Counted from the stretch's first letter, positions 45,477-57,100 are shown. The stretch: DNA of 64,000 bases from Trebouxia sp. TZW2008 (GCA_002118135.1 BDIU01000190.1:62001-126000), one strand, 5' to 3'. Numbers and translations: made by a program. Notes: generated by a model not told the origin, from the letters alone.

Positions 45477-48243
45477 GCTGCCTGCTGTGTTGCTGTGTTG
45501 CTGTGCATGGTCTCAAGGCACACCTTGGATAGTTGTACTGTGCTCAAACTCCTTTTGTTGAACATAGCAGTCTCATGCCGTCCGGCTATGTGGTCTGCAG
45601 GATCTGAAAGCAGTGAACAGGAGCATCACGCCTTGGGTCATTGTGCATGGACACAGGCCAGCCTATGCCACAGTAGTGGACACTGCAAGTGTAATTCAAG
45701 CTCAGGATCAGCGCAACTCTTTTGAAGACATCTTTGTGCAATATGGGGTAAGTTGCATAATGTGAGCTTGTCAGAGTTGCCTCATGAGTGATGCTTCATG
45801 AAGCTGAGGGCTTCTATGCAGGGTTACATGCCAGCAGCTCACTCGCATTTTTGGTGTGACGATGCAAGCTGACTTGATGTCGTGTCATTTGGTAGTGTAC
45901 AGAGACACCAGCGCATTTGCTGCATGCTGAGATGTGCAACAGCATGATGATGGTTAAGTGCACCATGTATGTGCAGGTCGACATGGTGTTGTCTGGTCAC
46001 GTGCACAACTACCAGCGTACTTGCAGCGTCTTCAAGAATACCTGCGTGTTTCCAGCAGCAGATGGATCTTCCCAAGCACCAGTCTGAGTTGTGATTGGTG
46101 TGCTGCGATTATGTGGTGCTCACTGTTAGCATACTGACATACACATCATGATCGTACAGGTTGACATGGTGCTGTCTGGTCACGTGCACAACTACCAGCG
46201 TACTTGCAGCGTCTTCAAGAATACCTGCGTGCCTCCAGCAGCAGATGGATCTTCCCAAGCACCAGTTTGAGTTGTGATTGGTGTGCTGCGATTATGTGGT
46301 GCTCACTGTTAGCATACTGACATACACATCATGATCGTACAGGTTGGCATGGTGCTGTCTGGTCACGTGCACAACTACCAGCGTACTTGCAGCGTCTTCA
46401 AGAATCCCTGTGTGCCTCCAGCAGCAGATGGCTCTTCCCAAGCACCAGTCTGAATTGTGATTGGTGTGATGCGATTATGTGGTGCTCACTTACAGCATAC
46501 TGAAATACACGTCATGATCGTGCAGGTTGACATGGTGCTGTCTGGCCATGTGCACAACTACCAGCGTACGTGCAGCGTCTTCAAGAACACGTGTGTGCCT
46601 CCAGCAGCAGATGGCTCGTCCCAAGCACCAGTTTGGATTGTAAATGGGAACGCTGGCCAGTGGTTGAGTACTGCTGAGCCTGTCATCCCACCGTTTTATG
46701 AAGCGGTGGCCATTGAGCATGGATATTTGCGATACCATGTCAACCAGACCACGCTGTTTGCTGAGGCAAGTTTGAGCTCTGTGCTTTGTCAAGTTTGTTG
46801 TGCTTCTTATTTCATTTGTCTTGAGAATGACAATGCTACAAATTTTGTCCTTTCATTTTGGAGCATGAAGTTACCACGCTGCTCTGAGAAAAGCTATTGG
46901 GGTAGGTATGATCAAGGTTGATACTAATGCACTGGTAAAACATTGCGGAGGATGGAGTGTTTGCACACAAGCTCTTAGAATTTGCCTCAAACTGTCATCA
47001 GCCTATGTCTTGATGTACTGTGCTCAGTTGTACCTGCTTGAGTGTCTTCCATATTCATCAGGACCCTGATTGTGCCAAGAGAGAGCTGCACTGGTATCAA
47101 ATGGCTTCAGCAAAGCTGACAGGCTGCCTCTTCTGTACTGCAGATGGTATCAGCGCAGACAGGCAACGTCTTTGACAGCTTCACGCTGACTAAGTCAGTC
47201 AAATAGATGTTCAATTACAAACCAGCTGACTGGGTTTTTTGTACTGCAGATGGTGTCAGCACAGACAGGCAACGTCTTTGACAGCTTCACGCTGACTAAG
47301 CCAGTCAACTGGAAGTTCAACGCCACTGCAAAGGCAAGCTTTGTCAGCAGCTTCATTCCCACCTACAAGGAGACGCTGGGAGAGCGTTATGGGTACTCAG
47401 GAGCAAGTGCTGCAGCAACTGCCATTCTGACTTTGGTCTACCAAAACCCCCAGCTGTTTCTGGGACTTGCCAATGCTACCTTGGTTCAAGACATCAATGT
47501 GATGGACACTCTAGCAAGCACTCTCGAGGTACTGCTCTGTTCTTCTAGTACCATATTCAATGCAGAGTGTTGTCAGGCCAGGTGTTTGTCATGGTGTTCT
47601 GGAAGTTCTGGAATATTCACCTCCAATCCAGGGTCAAGGTAATGGTTGTTGCAGGCCTGAAGGCGTGGACACACAGCTACTCATGAACAAAAACAAGTCA
47701 AGTGCTCATTGTTATGCAAGCAATACAATCATTTTAAGTTGTCACCCAGAACAGGTCCATTGCACATGTCATCCATATGCCTGCAAATGTCTACAGCTTT
47801 TAGGGTTGCTTGGTAATGTCCAGGCTGATGCGCTCCATTGCATGCTGTTAAGAAGCAGTAGCCTCATACGCAGGCAGTACTGGCAGTAGATGGTTTTCTT
47901 TTCTTTTGCTGTGCCTTACATCAGGATTGTGCGTCTGCTATGCCTCGTATCAAGATTTTGTGCAAGCTGTGCATATCAAAATATTTTGTCTGCTGTGCCT
48001 TATATCATATCAGGATTCTTGTCCGCTGCGCAGATATTGGAGCCGACTTTCCCACTGTACTTGTCAGCAGCAGTGCAGAACACCAACCTGACATCAGCAG
48101 CCGCCAAGCTGTACCTTAACGAGATTTTGATTCCCCAAATCCCAGTGCTGCGCTCTGCTGTGGCCAACAGCGAAGTTGGTGATCTGCTGCTAGGCAGCAA
48201 TAACAACACAAACCAGCTGGGGTCAGCCTTTAGATACAGATGA
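39619..48243 (+). CDS. PAP: Secreted purple acid phosphatase with C-terminal extension
   Basis: Binuclear metallophosphoesterase that releases phosphate from organic esters, probably outside the cell. Exons 39619-39768, 40131-40297, 40819-40986, 41500-41734, 42550-42712, 43483-43636, 43997-44154, 45070-45227, 45601-45747, 46526-46765, 47250-47528 and 48034-48243 sum to 2229 nt, 742 aa. The N-terminus MALRRSMLLMACVAFCIASVHA is a signal peptide. Metal-ligand motifs are ADMG (Asp270; usually GDxG), GDVNYA (Asp341, Tyr344), GNHE (Asn374, His375), VHGHR (His469) and GHVHNY (His508, His510). AEPDGSNEWE and TDSGGECG are PAP-typical. The Fn3-like N-terminal half has several NxS/T sites. About 140 residues after DSFTLTKPVNW exceed the usual C-terminus. 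The intron after exon 10 has a GC donor (GAG|GCAAGT). Six exon edges are duplicated in the introns. Confidence 0.93.
41246..41499 (+). repeat. Two copies of PAP exon 4 acceptor edge
   Basis: The intact exon starts at 41500 after TTTGCAG (EISVQWLTRDAGTPTVHYG). Copies start at 41248 and 41385 (GTGCAG|GGAGATCTCA-like) and read EISV... and EISLQRS...GMPTIHH before diverging. Spacing is 137 and 115 bp. Confidence 0.88.
42030..42549 (+). repeat. Three copies of PAP exon 5 acceptor edge
   Basis: The intact exon begins at 42550 (NFGNFSSVGHFLTPPAVGPT). Copies begin at about 42038, 42209 and 42382 (spacing 168-173 bp) and preserve about 105 bp coding the same residues through YVLDTADM. The last two keep TGCAG/TACAG acceptors; the first has lost AG. 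Frames terminate soon after in each copy. Confidence 0.95.
43225..43482 (+). repeat. Copy of PAP exon 6 acceptor edge
   Basis: GGCTTGCAGGCAGCATTGCAGAGATTCTGTCCAGCATCACAAAC near 43249-43292 repeats the intact edge at 43483 (GSIAEILSSITNQ), about 230 bp downstream. A shorter AGAATGGTGCTTGTGGGCA fragment lies between them near 43360. Confidence 0.85.
44590..45069 (+). repeat. Three copies of PAP exon 8 acceptor edge
   Basis: The intact exon starts at 45070 (GGECGIVFYKRYQMPSEYLK). Copies start at 44597, 44754 and 44912, a period of 157-158 bp, and stay alignable for about 110 bp through DVGPIHNLVFSTE. The second copy has AAAGG in place of the acceptor CAGG; the third has a TGA within the PSEYL segment. 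Confidence 0.95.
45283..45478 (+). repeat. (CTGT)n microsatellite in PAP intron
   Basis: Imperfect CTGT/CTGC/CCGT units followed by a perfect CTGT run from about 45419 to 45474. The run creates long Cys-Leu-Ser open frames on both strands that are not genes. Confidence 0.97.
45977..46525 (+). repeat. Three copies of PAP exon 10 acceptor edge, exact 183-bp period
   Basis: Exon-like starts at 45977, 46160 and 46343 precede the intact exon at 46526, each exactly 183 bp apart. Each unit holds about 120 bp of exon (VDMVLSGHVHNYQRTC...ADGSSQAPV) and about 63 bp of intron with a CAG acceptor. Units two and three are almost identical, suggesting very recent expansion. Each copy ends its frame at TGA after APV. 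Confidence 0.97.
47144..47249 (+). repeat. Copy of PAP exon 11 acceptor edge
   Basis: ATGGTATCAGCGCAGACAGGCAACGTCTTTGACAGC at 47144 duplicates the intact exon start at 47250, 106 bp apart, with both TACTGCAG acceptors intact. The copy reaches a TAG after about 20 codons. Confidence 0.93.
47910..48015 (+). repeat. Degenerate ~32-bp repeat upstream of the last PAP exon
   Basis: Motifs of the form TGTGCCTTACATCAGGATT(G/T)TG recur at about 47911, 47939 and 47993 in the last intron of the PAP gene. The spacing is irregular. Confidence 0.6.
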
Positions 48244-49055
48244 TCGGTTGTGAGACCCTTCAGATGACCTACCTCACCTTTCATTACTGCAGAGACGCAA
48301 CAAACACATGCACGTGGAGTGACCGCCATGTGCTTTTTGCTTCTTTATTAGGGTTCAATTTGATTGTCGGTTGAGCAGTAATCTTTGCATATTTCGTTGA
48401 TCGCACTTGTGAACAATCGCAACATGCAGTTAGCTTGCTGTCCAGGCATGCATGCGTCATTTGAGGCAATCTTTGCCACATGCATACCTGGGAAGTGAGG
48501 TAAAATTATGCTCAAAAATTTGATAGTGATTTGCAGCATGTTTACTTTTGCCACATGCATACCTTGAAAGCAAGTGAGGTAGAATTATGCTCAAGAATTT
48601 GATGGTGATTCACAGCATGTAGACAAGTTGGCTGGCGTCATGCTCAGTGTTGTGCCAGCCGTGGTACATGCCTGACCGCTCGCGAAAAGGTCAGCGACTC
48701 GATGGTTGTTGCTTTGACTTTGTCAAAACCTTATGATGGCATGGCTAGACAAAGCATCTGCAATCGGATCGCATCTTTGTGACAGACGTCGGTGTTGTAA
48801 TCCTGTTTTCGTTTCCCTGGCTTGCTTGATTTGGTTGTTGCCTCATCAAAGTTCTGCTGTGCGCGAAGTGCAAGCCCGCTACTGTAGGAAATCCTAGGGA
48901 GAATGGCAACAACGCTTGCAACCACAGGGACGCAATGCAACGGCAATGGGAGGGATGTAGCTTCAAGCATTATAAGAGTCACTTAGCCAGGTGAATGACG
49001 ACAGGTACATTTTCATCAGCAGGATAGAGCATCACATGTTCATTCGTGTACAAAA
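48244..49055. other. Convergent intergenic region with a 75-bp duplication
   Basis: Lies between the PAP stop and the end of the F-box-like gene. GCCACATGCATACCT...GAGGTA(A/G)AATTATGCTCAA occurs at 48475 and 48550, a 75-bp tandem pair. No gene was recognised. Confidence 0.7.
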
Positions 49056-50204
49056 TCAGAACCTCAACAGAAACTCTGTAGTCTTTTGCCAGGCATGCTC
49101 TGCTTTTAACCCAGGCAAACAGCTCTTTAGACAACATGATACAATTTCAAGATGCATGTAACTCAAGTTGTTGCTTGGCAGTCCAGCTATAGACAAACTG
49201 CCTTGCAGTTTGCACGCAACTTGTACATGACTCAGATGGGGGTTGAGGACCCAGTCATTGCAAGACCAAACGTGGTGCCCACCAGACATCTGGCCTGGTG
49301 CATCAATCATCAGCTTCTCAAGCGACGGGGCAATAGCTAAGACAAGTCCAGGTGGAGCATCATTTGACGTCCAAGTCTTTATTGTGTTCACAGGATCTGG
49401 CGGCCAGAACACCTCCTGCTGTACAAAGCCCAGACGATGCACTGCTGATGCGCTTGCAAATGTGTTGATTGTGCCACGGCTTAAAAACCCTGTGACTCTC
49501 CCTCTGAATTCTTTGCGCAAGCCACTCCCCCCAAGGTCAAGCCATTCCAGGGCAGGAAAGAGTGCAAGGATTGAGTCCTCTGGATCTATGCTGTCACCGG
49601 GCCAGGTCAAGGGTGCCAACTGAGGAACCGAAGAACTTTGAAAGTAAAGACACAATAAGATGCTTAAGCTAGCTGCTGTGGTGCATGCGATCAGATTTTG
49701 GCCACACAGGCAACTTTTGGTTGCAGTTGCACGAAAGTCTACCCTCTGCTCTGAACCAATGTACACATGCTGCAGCCGTTTTAGTTTGGAAGTGTCTGTG
49801 TGCACCAGGCTCAACAAGCACTTCACCACCGTACTACTCCAGCGTACACTCTTTGCACTTGGCTGCCATTCAAGATAAACACTTTCAAGGCGTGGACAGG
49901 ATCTGACGACTTGAAAGACACAGGGCACCTTGACTCGAGACAAATCTTCCATATGAAGCACAGCAATCTCTCCAAAAGCTGCTTGCACGCTGTCCAGGGT
50001 TTCAGCCTTGAGGAGGCAACCAGCCTCGATGAAGTTCTGGTCAGATACAGAGAGGTCTGGAGCTCTTCTTGCAGCGAATGCAAATGCCTTGCTCACAAAA
50101 GCCACGTTTGACCTCGTCTGAAGCTCTGCGATGCCACTTATGCGCTCGACAATACGATCCAATATTGGCTGTGGCAGATCTGCAAGTATTGTTGGTCGCT
50201 GCAT
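49056..50204 (-). CDS. F-box-like protein, single long frame
   Basis: A 382-residue open frame from the ATG at 50204. The N-terminus LADLPQPILDRIVERISGI...VSKAFAFAARR resembles an F-box (LP-x-L-x-x-I with a following aromatic/basic helix), which would recruit the protein to an SCF ubiquitin ligase. Further on are leucine-rich-like stretches (CPRLESVYLEW, FPALEWLDLGGSGL, LAIAPSLEKLMID) suggestive of an LRR or propeller receptor region, without a clean repeat. A 72-nt segment near 49640-49711 with GT...AG ends could be an in-frame intron. Otherwise it is uninterrupted, unlike the intron-rich neighbours. Family assignment is tentative. Confidence 0.6.
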   Translation of the reverse strand: MQRPTILADLPQPILDRIVERISGIAELQTRSNVAFVSKAFAFAARRAPDLSVSDQNFIEAGCLLKAETLDSVQAAFGEIAVLHMEDLSRVKVPCVFQVVRSCPRLESVYLEWQPSAKSVRWSSTVVKCLLSLVHTDTSKLKRLQHVYIGSEQRVDFRATATKSCLCGQNLIACTTAASLSILLCLYFQSSSVPQLAPLTWPGDSIDPEDSILALFPALEWLDLGGSGLRKEFRGRVTGFLSRGTINTFASASAVHRLGFVQQEVFWPPDPVNTIKTWTSNDAPPGLVLAIAPSLEKLMIDAPGQMSGGHHVWSCNDWVLNPHLSHVQVACKLQGSLSIAGLPSNNLSYMHLEIVSCCLKSCLPGLKAEHAWQKTTEFLLRF

Positions 50205-51161
50205 CTCGTAAAAGGTCAAGATCTTGTCGCGAGTTCCTCAAAGTCTCACAACGCTGCTCTTGCAAACTCCGAGCTTGGAGATCTTGGCCTTGCAGGTCTA
50301 CACCAGCTTCGAAAGCAGCATCCACCTGGCTCCAATGGGGCTCTGTAGTTTAGTCAGCATCGTGGGCTTGAAACAGACATGACAGCGCAAAGCATTGACG
50401 CAGAATGAGTGAGACACAGCTCTGGGGTAGGGATGGCATATACGCGTAGCGTAGAGTAGCGTAGAGTAGATGCCTACGCGTAGATCTACGCGTACACGCC
50501 AAAATCGGCGCAGGCGTAGACGACTCAGCGTAGACACACCACAGAAAGCCAACAAAACGCTGACTTTGCAGTTAAAAGACACTTCCACAGCCACAATCAG
50601 ATGCTCTCTGACGTCTGGATTGGACGCAAAGGGCTGCATCATGTCATATGCGCCCTTTTCTTGCTTGATACATGGAAATTTAGGTCGTCAACGAGCGTGA
50701 GTAATCTAACAAACGTAATGACGATCATTCTCAGACCACGTGCACCAGAAATGACTAACGCAGAGTCCACATGCAAGCCAAATTACTCATGGTATATGGG
50801 TATATTCTACGTTGTATAGGGGTGTATATGCAATTTTTGGGGTGCTATTGCTTAGTAAGCCAATTTGGCGTATAATCGGCCATATACCCGTTGTTCTACG
50901 GATACAGCGTAGATCTACGCGTATGCATATACGCCGAGCGCAGAAATTCGTGTAGTTCCCCCCGTACTTTTCCCCATATTTCCTTCTCAACAAAACTAAC
51001 TAATTTCAACGCCTGCAGCACGCTTCTGCTGGCTTCAATGCATCAGATACTGCGCATCGCGCGGACAGACAAGCTGTAATGTTATCGCAATAAGGTCAGC
51101 TCGGTATTGCTCGACATCTGCGGTGTTTGGGTGGAGATCTGCATCTGATCACTGGGCAGTC
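50205..51161. promoter_or_regulatory. Divergent region F-box/KIF6 with palindromic CGTAGATCTACG motifs
   Basis: Contains two clusters (50437-50525 and 50880-50940) built from TACGCGTAG and CGTAGATCTACGCG words. TACGCGTAGATCTACGCGTA near 50475-50494 is a perfect 20-bp palindrome. A shorter palindrome GCGTAGATCTACGC recurs near 50908. The clusters are roughly inverted relative to each other about 440 bp apart. They may be ends of a degraded element or regulatory sites; neither is proven. Confidence 0.6.
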
Positions 51162-54100
51162 ATGGCCACAGGGAAAGTTGGCAGCAACAGCCACATCGAC
51201 ATCTTCCTCAGAGTGCGACCGGTCAAGCAGCCTTCCGCTTGTCTAAGCTTGGATGCGGCAGAAAACAAAGTTGAGTTCAACATCCCACGAACGGCCTCTC
51301 AAGGGTGAGCCTACAGCTTGCAGATCCGGCTCAATGGTGCTGCTGCTGCTGAAGGAGTTGTTACTATGCATGCAGATACGTCAACAATCAGAGGGAACAC
51401 TACGAGTTCAGGTTCAATGGCACACTTGCAGCTGAGGCCAAGCAAGATGAGGTATTGTTGCAGACAGCGCTGTCTGCTGGGGGCCTGACTTTCACGATGT
51501 GCAGCATTGCTGTTGTTGGCGCAGGTTTTTGAAAGGGTCGCCAGGAGTGTGGGACTTGGTGCTCTGGAAGGCTTCAATGGCACAGTTTTTGCATATGGTC
51601 AGACAGGTTCAGGAAAGACATTCACAGTCACAGGCGGGCCAGAAAGATATGTGGACAGGGGTATCATTCCGCGTTCAATATCCCTTGTGTTTGGCGAGGT
51701 TGCCAAGCGCAGCGACTATCAGTACATGGTGAGTAAGTTGTAGGAAGCATGAGGATGCTCTGCTCAATGTATTGGCCAAAATGTGAATGAAGACACACAG
51801 CCTTTGGTCTCATTGCATATGGCATTTGGCATGGTACATGCCAATTGTGGGCATGACGCCCTGTCGTCTGCCAAACTTTAGGCAAGGGCTCACATCACTG
51901 ACGTGTCTCATGCAAATACACAAAGCTGCTATTGGCATTGCCAAGAAGAAACGGCCTCTTCTTCAGCTTGTCTGTGACGTTCAGTATGGTTTAGCCTGCT
52001 TACCCTTTGATGAATGCAAAGAGACATGTGCAGCTTGTTTTGTAGGTGCATATCTCATACCTGGAGATCTATAATGAGACTGGGTATGACCTTCTCAACC
52101 CCGACAGGGAAGTTCAAATGCTAGAAGATCTGCCCAAGGTTGCCATCATGGAAGACGAAGATTCCAACATCCACATGCGCAACCTGTCCATCCACCGGGC
52201 AAACAATGAGGAAGAGGCTCTCAATCTGGTGAGGTGATGCAGCTTCCTTGCATGTCACTGCTGACATATATGCATGTTGCAGCATGTTCATCATGCTGCT
52301 TTTTGGAGCAATGTCAAAAGTGGGCGGATCTTCATGCCATCAGGCACACTGGCATGAAAGCCCTCAAGACTGAATCCTTGATGTTTGAAGCATTTGCATA
52401 CGGCATGACTGCCACCTTCAAATAGGAATTGAATGTAAAACTGCCGTGGTATGGGCTGCAGCTTGAGATGATGCATTTGCTGCCAGATTTGTTGATGTGT
52501 CAGTTGTGCATGGACATACAACCTGGACTGGTTGTGCACTGCGCTGTTAGTATGTGTGCTATGGTGTACATGCTGTCAGTGTAGCAAAGTCTCCCATGCG
52601 TGGAAAGCCAGCAAAGTCAAAGACACTAACTGGGATCTCACGCTGTTCTTCCTGCTGGCTGTGATAAGGCTGTCCAACAAGGGCAAGCTGGTACTCTCAG
52701 TGCTTGGCTGTAGATAATCTTGCAACGCTTGCACCACCCACCCTCTGACCAGTGACAGCTTCATGCTTGCATGCAGCTGTTTCTGGGCGATACAAACCGG
52801 ACGATCAGTGAGACCCCCATGAACATGGCCAGTTCCCGCTCCCACTGCGTCTTCACCATATACGTCGAAGCCCGACAGGTGACGCATTCATTTGGCTTGC
52901 TGCATCAATTGTGTGTCTGCATGACCAGTCTGCATTGGGTTTGTTGTTTGGCTTCAACTGCTCTTGTTGCTTGTGGCATCGCAACACCCTGTCATCAATG
53001 GCAGATTGGCTTTTGGTGAACGCATCCTCCTTGTTTGGCCACATTTTTACGCCTGCATGCAAGGATCAGGTCCCATGCTTCTGGCATGTCTGTTCAATTC
53101 CAGCTGAGTCAGATGGATCTTCCTGCATGAGGCATCAGCTGCTCGTTAGTTGCTGCACACACAGCTTCAGCTCCTGTTAAATGCTCAGCACATGCAGAGA
53201 CTTCGCTGAGGCATGGCAACATCACATCGTAGTCAAATCAACATGGGACTCATGTTCACTTGAACGCGCTACGTGCAGGCAGGGGAAGAGACAGTGAGGA
53301 GGTCTAAGCTGAACCTGGTGGACCTTGCTGGCTCAGAGCGTGTCAGCAAGACCAACATAGACGGCACCATTCTGAGGGAGGCCAAGTTCATCAACCTCTC
53401 CTTGCACTATCTGGAGCAAGTCATCATAGCCTTGCAGGTCAGTCACTGCAAGCTACCACCTGGGGTTTGTGTACGCATCTTGTATGTTCTCTCAGTGTTT
53501 CAGCCTTTGCTGATGGCTTCAGGCTTTGGCAACAGAATAGTTTGCCCTCATGCCAACAGCAAAGCATCATCATTGCTACATGTTGACTGTGACAGGAGCT
53601 CGTGGTGTAATGCAGAAGCAGTCTCGCCATGACAACCTGCACAAGAGCCATGTTGCTTCGGCAGGATGATGGTCCTCGTGCACTTTTTCACTCTAGTACT
53701 GCATCACTTGGCCATGTCATTGTATGCATCTTGTAATGACAGACGGACAGCATGGGCAATATTGCTGTCCTCTTGAAGCGCAGCAGCAGCAACAAGCAGG
53801 CCCGTTGTCTTTGCTGGTGTTCATCTACACGCCACAGGAGGAAATCTCCCCTTGCCTTGGCGTATACAACAAACACCAAGCAGGCCCACTAGTTTGCCTG
53901 GGTTAAAGTGGTCAGTGAAGCACGTCCCGGTGTTACAAAAGCGCAGCATGGGCGGGCAGCAGCCTCATGTGACCCACAGGAGATACATGACATCATGGGC
54001 AGAAGCATTGCCCCCCTTTCTGCCCAAACAAGCAAGCTCAGTGGTTTTGTCTTTGTCCGAAATCATGAATGAGGCTTGTTCTATGCCATAGGAGCGCAGC

Positions 54101-57100
54101 ATGGGTTGCCAATGGCCACTTGTACCCTGCAGCAGCTTCGTAATGTCTCATTGTGTCTGAAGAGGACACAGGTGTTCATTCGTATGCTACAGGAACGTAG
54201 TATGGGTGCGCAGCGGCCACATGTACCCTACAGGAACTCCATGATGACTCAGGTCCTGCGGGACAGCCTTGGCGGCAACTGCCGTACTGTCATGATTGCC
54301 AACATTACAGCTCAGCATGAGCAGCTGGATGAATCCATCTCCACCTGCAGGTTTGCACAGAGGGTGGCTATGGTCTCGAATCAGGTGAGCCGCACAGCAG
54401 TTGTCCTTGTCCTTTTGACGCAACTCTATTGAACTGCACAGTGCTTGGCTGTTTTTGAAATCAGGTGCACAAACCAGTACTTGCCGCCGGTGTAAAGACA
54501 GAAGCCTCGGATTCCAGCTGTCATGCAGATGTGTTGCAGCATATGCAGCATTCAAGCAGGAACAACAAGCTTGTTGCAGGACACGTGTTGATGATCACGG
54601 TCTGAGCCATAGCTGTTGCTTTTCAGGTTGTGGTCAATGAGGAGGTAGACCCTGCTTTAGTCATCAAGCGCTTGAAGCAAGAGATACGGGACCTGAAAGA
54701 TGAGATCAGGTCAGTAATATGAGTATTACTGCAGGCAGACTGCTTTGCTTGCACATACTGTATTTGCATGCACTACCCATATTTGCATCAGCAGCAGAAA
54801 CAGCCTGAAGGGAAACACTGCCATTCAGATGGTGATATGCAGCTGCCCAAGGCTTCAGCAGCATTGATCTCGCCTCAAAGACTGCTGCAAAAGGTGCAAC
54901 TGAAGGCGCCATTATGCAGAATTGGAGCATTATAATTGTACATGACTACCTCATAGTATCAACACGTGGTAGCAAACTCTGCACAGATTGTCCAGCATGC
55001 ACTTCCCCACAAGCCCTGATGCCAGACTTGGCTTCTGCTTCATCTTTCTGCGCTGCGCAATTGAATTTTCTGCCAACCACAATTGTACAACAGCACACAC
55101 AATATGTGCCCCACAGTTGGACAGAACCTTGCTGCCATGGTTTTGTAGGCTACTGAAGGGTGAAGGCAGCGATAGGGGTCCCCTGACCCCTGACGAGCTC
55201 ACTCGCCTGCAATGTCAGGTAGATGCCTGGCTCTCAGACGCCTCACCTGGAGCCACTCTTGATCTTGGAGGCAGCATGCTGCACATCAGGTACACCCAGA
55301 ATGGCTACAGCAAGACCATGCCTAACTTCAAGGACAGATTGTCTATGCATTAGGCCCATGAGTCAATCTATGCATTATGTCCATAAGTTGGTCAACTTAG
55401 GAGCTACAGCAGGACTTGCATGTCTCTCAGGTGTTGCACCTGGCACTGTGCAGTAGCCTGTTTGCTGGCATGCGTGTTCAAATCTGCTTGCATTCTTTTT
55501 TTCCGGCGTCCTGATCATGCCAAAGCACATCAACAGGGTAGAATATGCTGACTTTCAAATTGATCAATGCCAAAGGTCAAATTGGCATGCAAAATGGGTC
55601 TGTAGGCATCATTGTTTCAGGGGTCTGCAAAATTATGCTGGCTTCCCTTGATGGTACAGGGCTGCCCTTGACCTGCTGAAGAAGCATGTGAGGCAAGGTG
55701 GCAGCCGCAAATTTGGTGGCAAGGATGCTGACGCCCCTGATGCACCTGACCAGCTCAGGAAGCTGCAGCTGCAGGTGACCAGCATTTGCTTGGCTGTCAT
55801 TGCTGCTGAGTTGCATGCGTCATGCACTGCTGCTGCCGTCACTGGTGGTGTGACGGATTCTTTCTCTCTGATCATCTAGTTGCAGTGTCATGCTTGGCCC
55901 CTGCTACTATCTCAGGCATGCATCTGACAGTGCAACTGTTGTGTGCTAGCTTTGCTGCCTGCATGAGATTTCAAATTGTGAATGTCAAATAGCTTCTTGA
56001 TGTGTTTTGATTGATGAAGTTGTTGTCGTCCATCAGTCATGATTAAGCTGCTGGGGCCTTAACATGTTATCTGTCTCCTATTGACGTGCCGCTACATTTT
56101 TGCAGGTGCAGCAACGAGACAACGAGATCAACATCCTGGTGTCAATGCTCAAGAAGCGTGAGGCTGCAATGGGGCTGGACCCAGCAGCCCTACAGCCTAG
56201 CCCTGCTGTGGGGCTACACCAGATAGCCCTGGGGCCAAACCCATCAGCCCTGGAACTGAGTCCAACAGCCCCACAGCTCAGTCCTGCCCTGACCAACATT
56301 GCTGCACCCCAATCTGCCACCTCATCTGCTCATGGCCCATCATCACTGACACCACCTTCAGCCATGACGCATCCTGCAGCTTCTGTCTCAGGCGCTGCTG
56401 AGCCGCACTATGGCAGCAGCAGTAGTAATGTTGCACCTGCACATTTGTCATCTGAGCAGCTGCCAGGGCAGGGGCAGGCAAGGAGGGGTGCCCTGATGGA
56501 CTCAGGGGCACTTGCCAGCAGCAGTAATGCAGGGGACGATCCTCAAAGCCTTGGACCAGCCAATCTGCTGGACACGAGCGTGCTTGCAGACAGGGGCAAA
56601 GCCTTTGACCTCTTCAGGTCAGCTTGCTGTCAGAATCTGGTTTGAATAGCCCATTCATTCCTGTTGACACAAGCATTTCCTGCTTGTGACGTGCATAAGA
56701 ATTTTGTGAAAACTGTTCAAGCCATGGCAGGTGGCATCAGTGTTAACCTGCCTCTGCTCTGAGCTGTGCTCTGCTGTAAGAAGATGCTATGTGTGGCAGC
56801 ACCAGCTCAAGGCTGTCTACCTGCGGTTTCCTGTTCTTACAAGCAATTGTCATGATGGCAAGATGCATGCCATCCTGTCATTTGATTCTCCACTGTAAGA
56901 TGTGCCCATGTCATTCTCATTGTGTTTGAATTTTGGTGCATAACATCCTTGATATAGGAGGAGCTATCGCAAGAATGAGGTGATTGAAGAGAATAAGGCC
57001 TTGCTGAAGGAGAAGTACACCACTGCTAAGGCGCTTGGCAAGCAGGTATGTTGCTCCTTGTCTTGTACCCGTCCTGCAACGCTCTGCTGCCTGACCCTGC

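Noticed and set aside
45248..45725. Long Cys/Leu/Ser-rich open frames on both strands
   Set aside because: They are translations of the (CTGT)n microsatellite inside a PAP intron.
45977..46765. Regularly spaced repeats resembling a CRISPR array
   Set aside because: The unit is about 183 bp, contains coding similarity to the adjacent exon, and has no short direct repeat with unique spacers. The genome is eukaryotic.
50424..50460. TAGGGATGGCA as a hAT-like transposon end
   Set aside because: No matching inverted end (TGCCATCCCTA) or 8-bp target duplication was found within the following kilobase.
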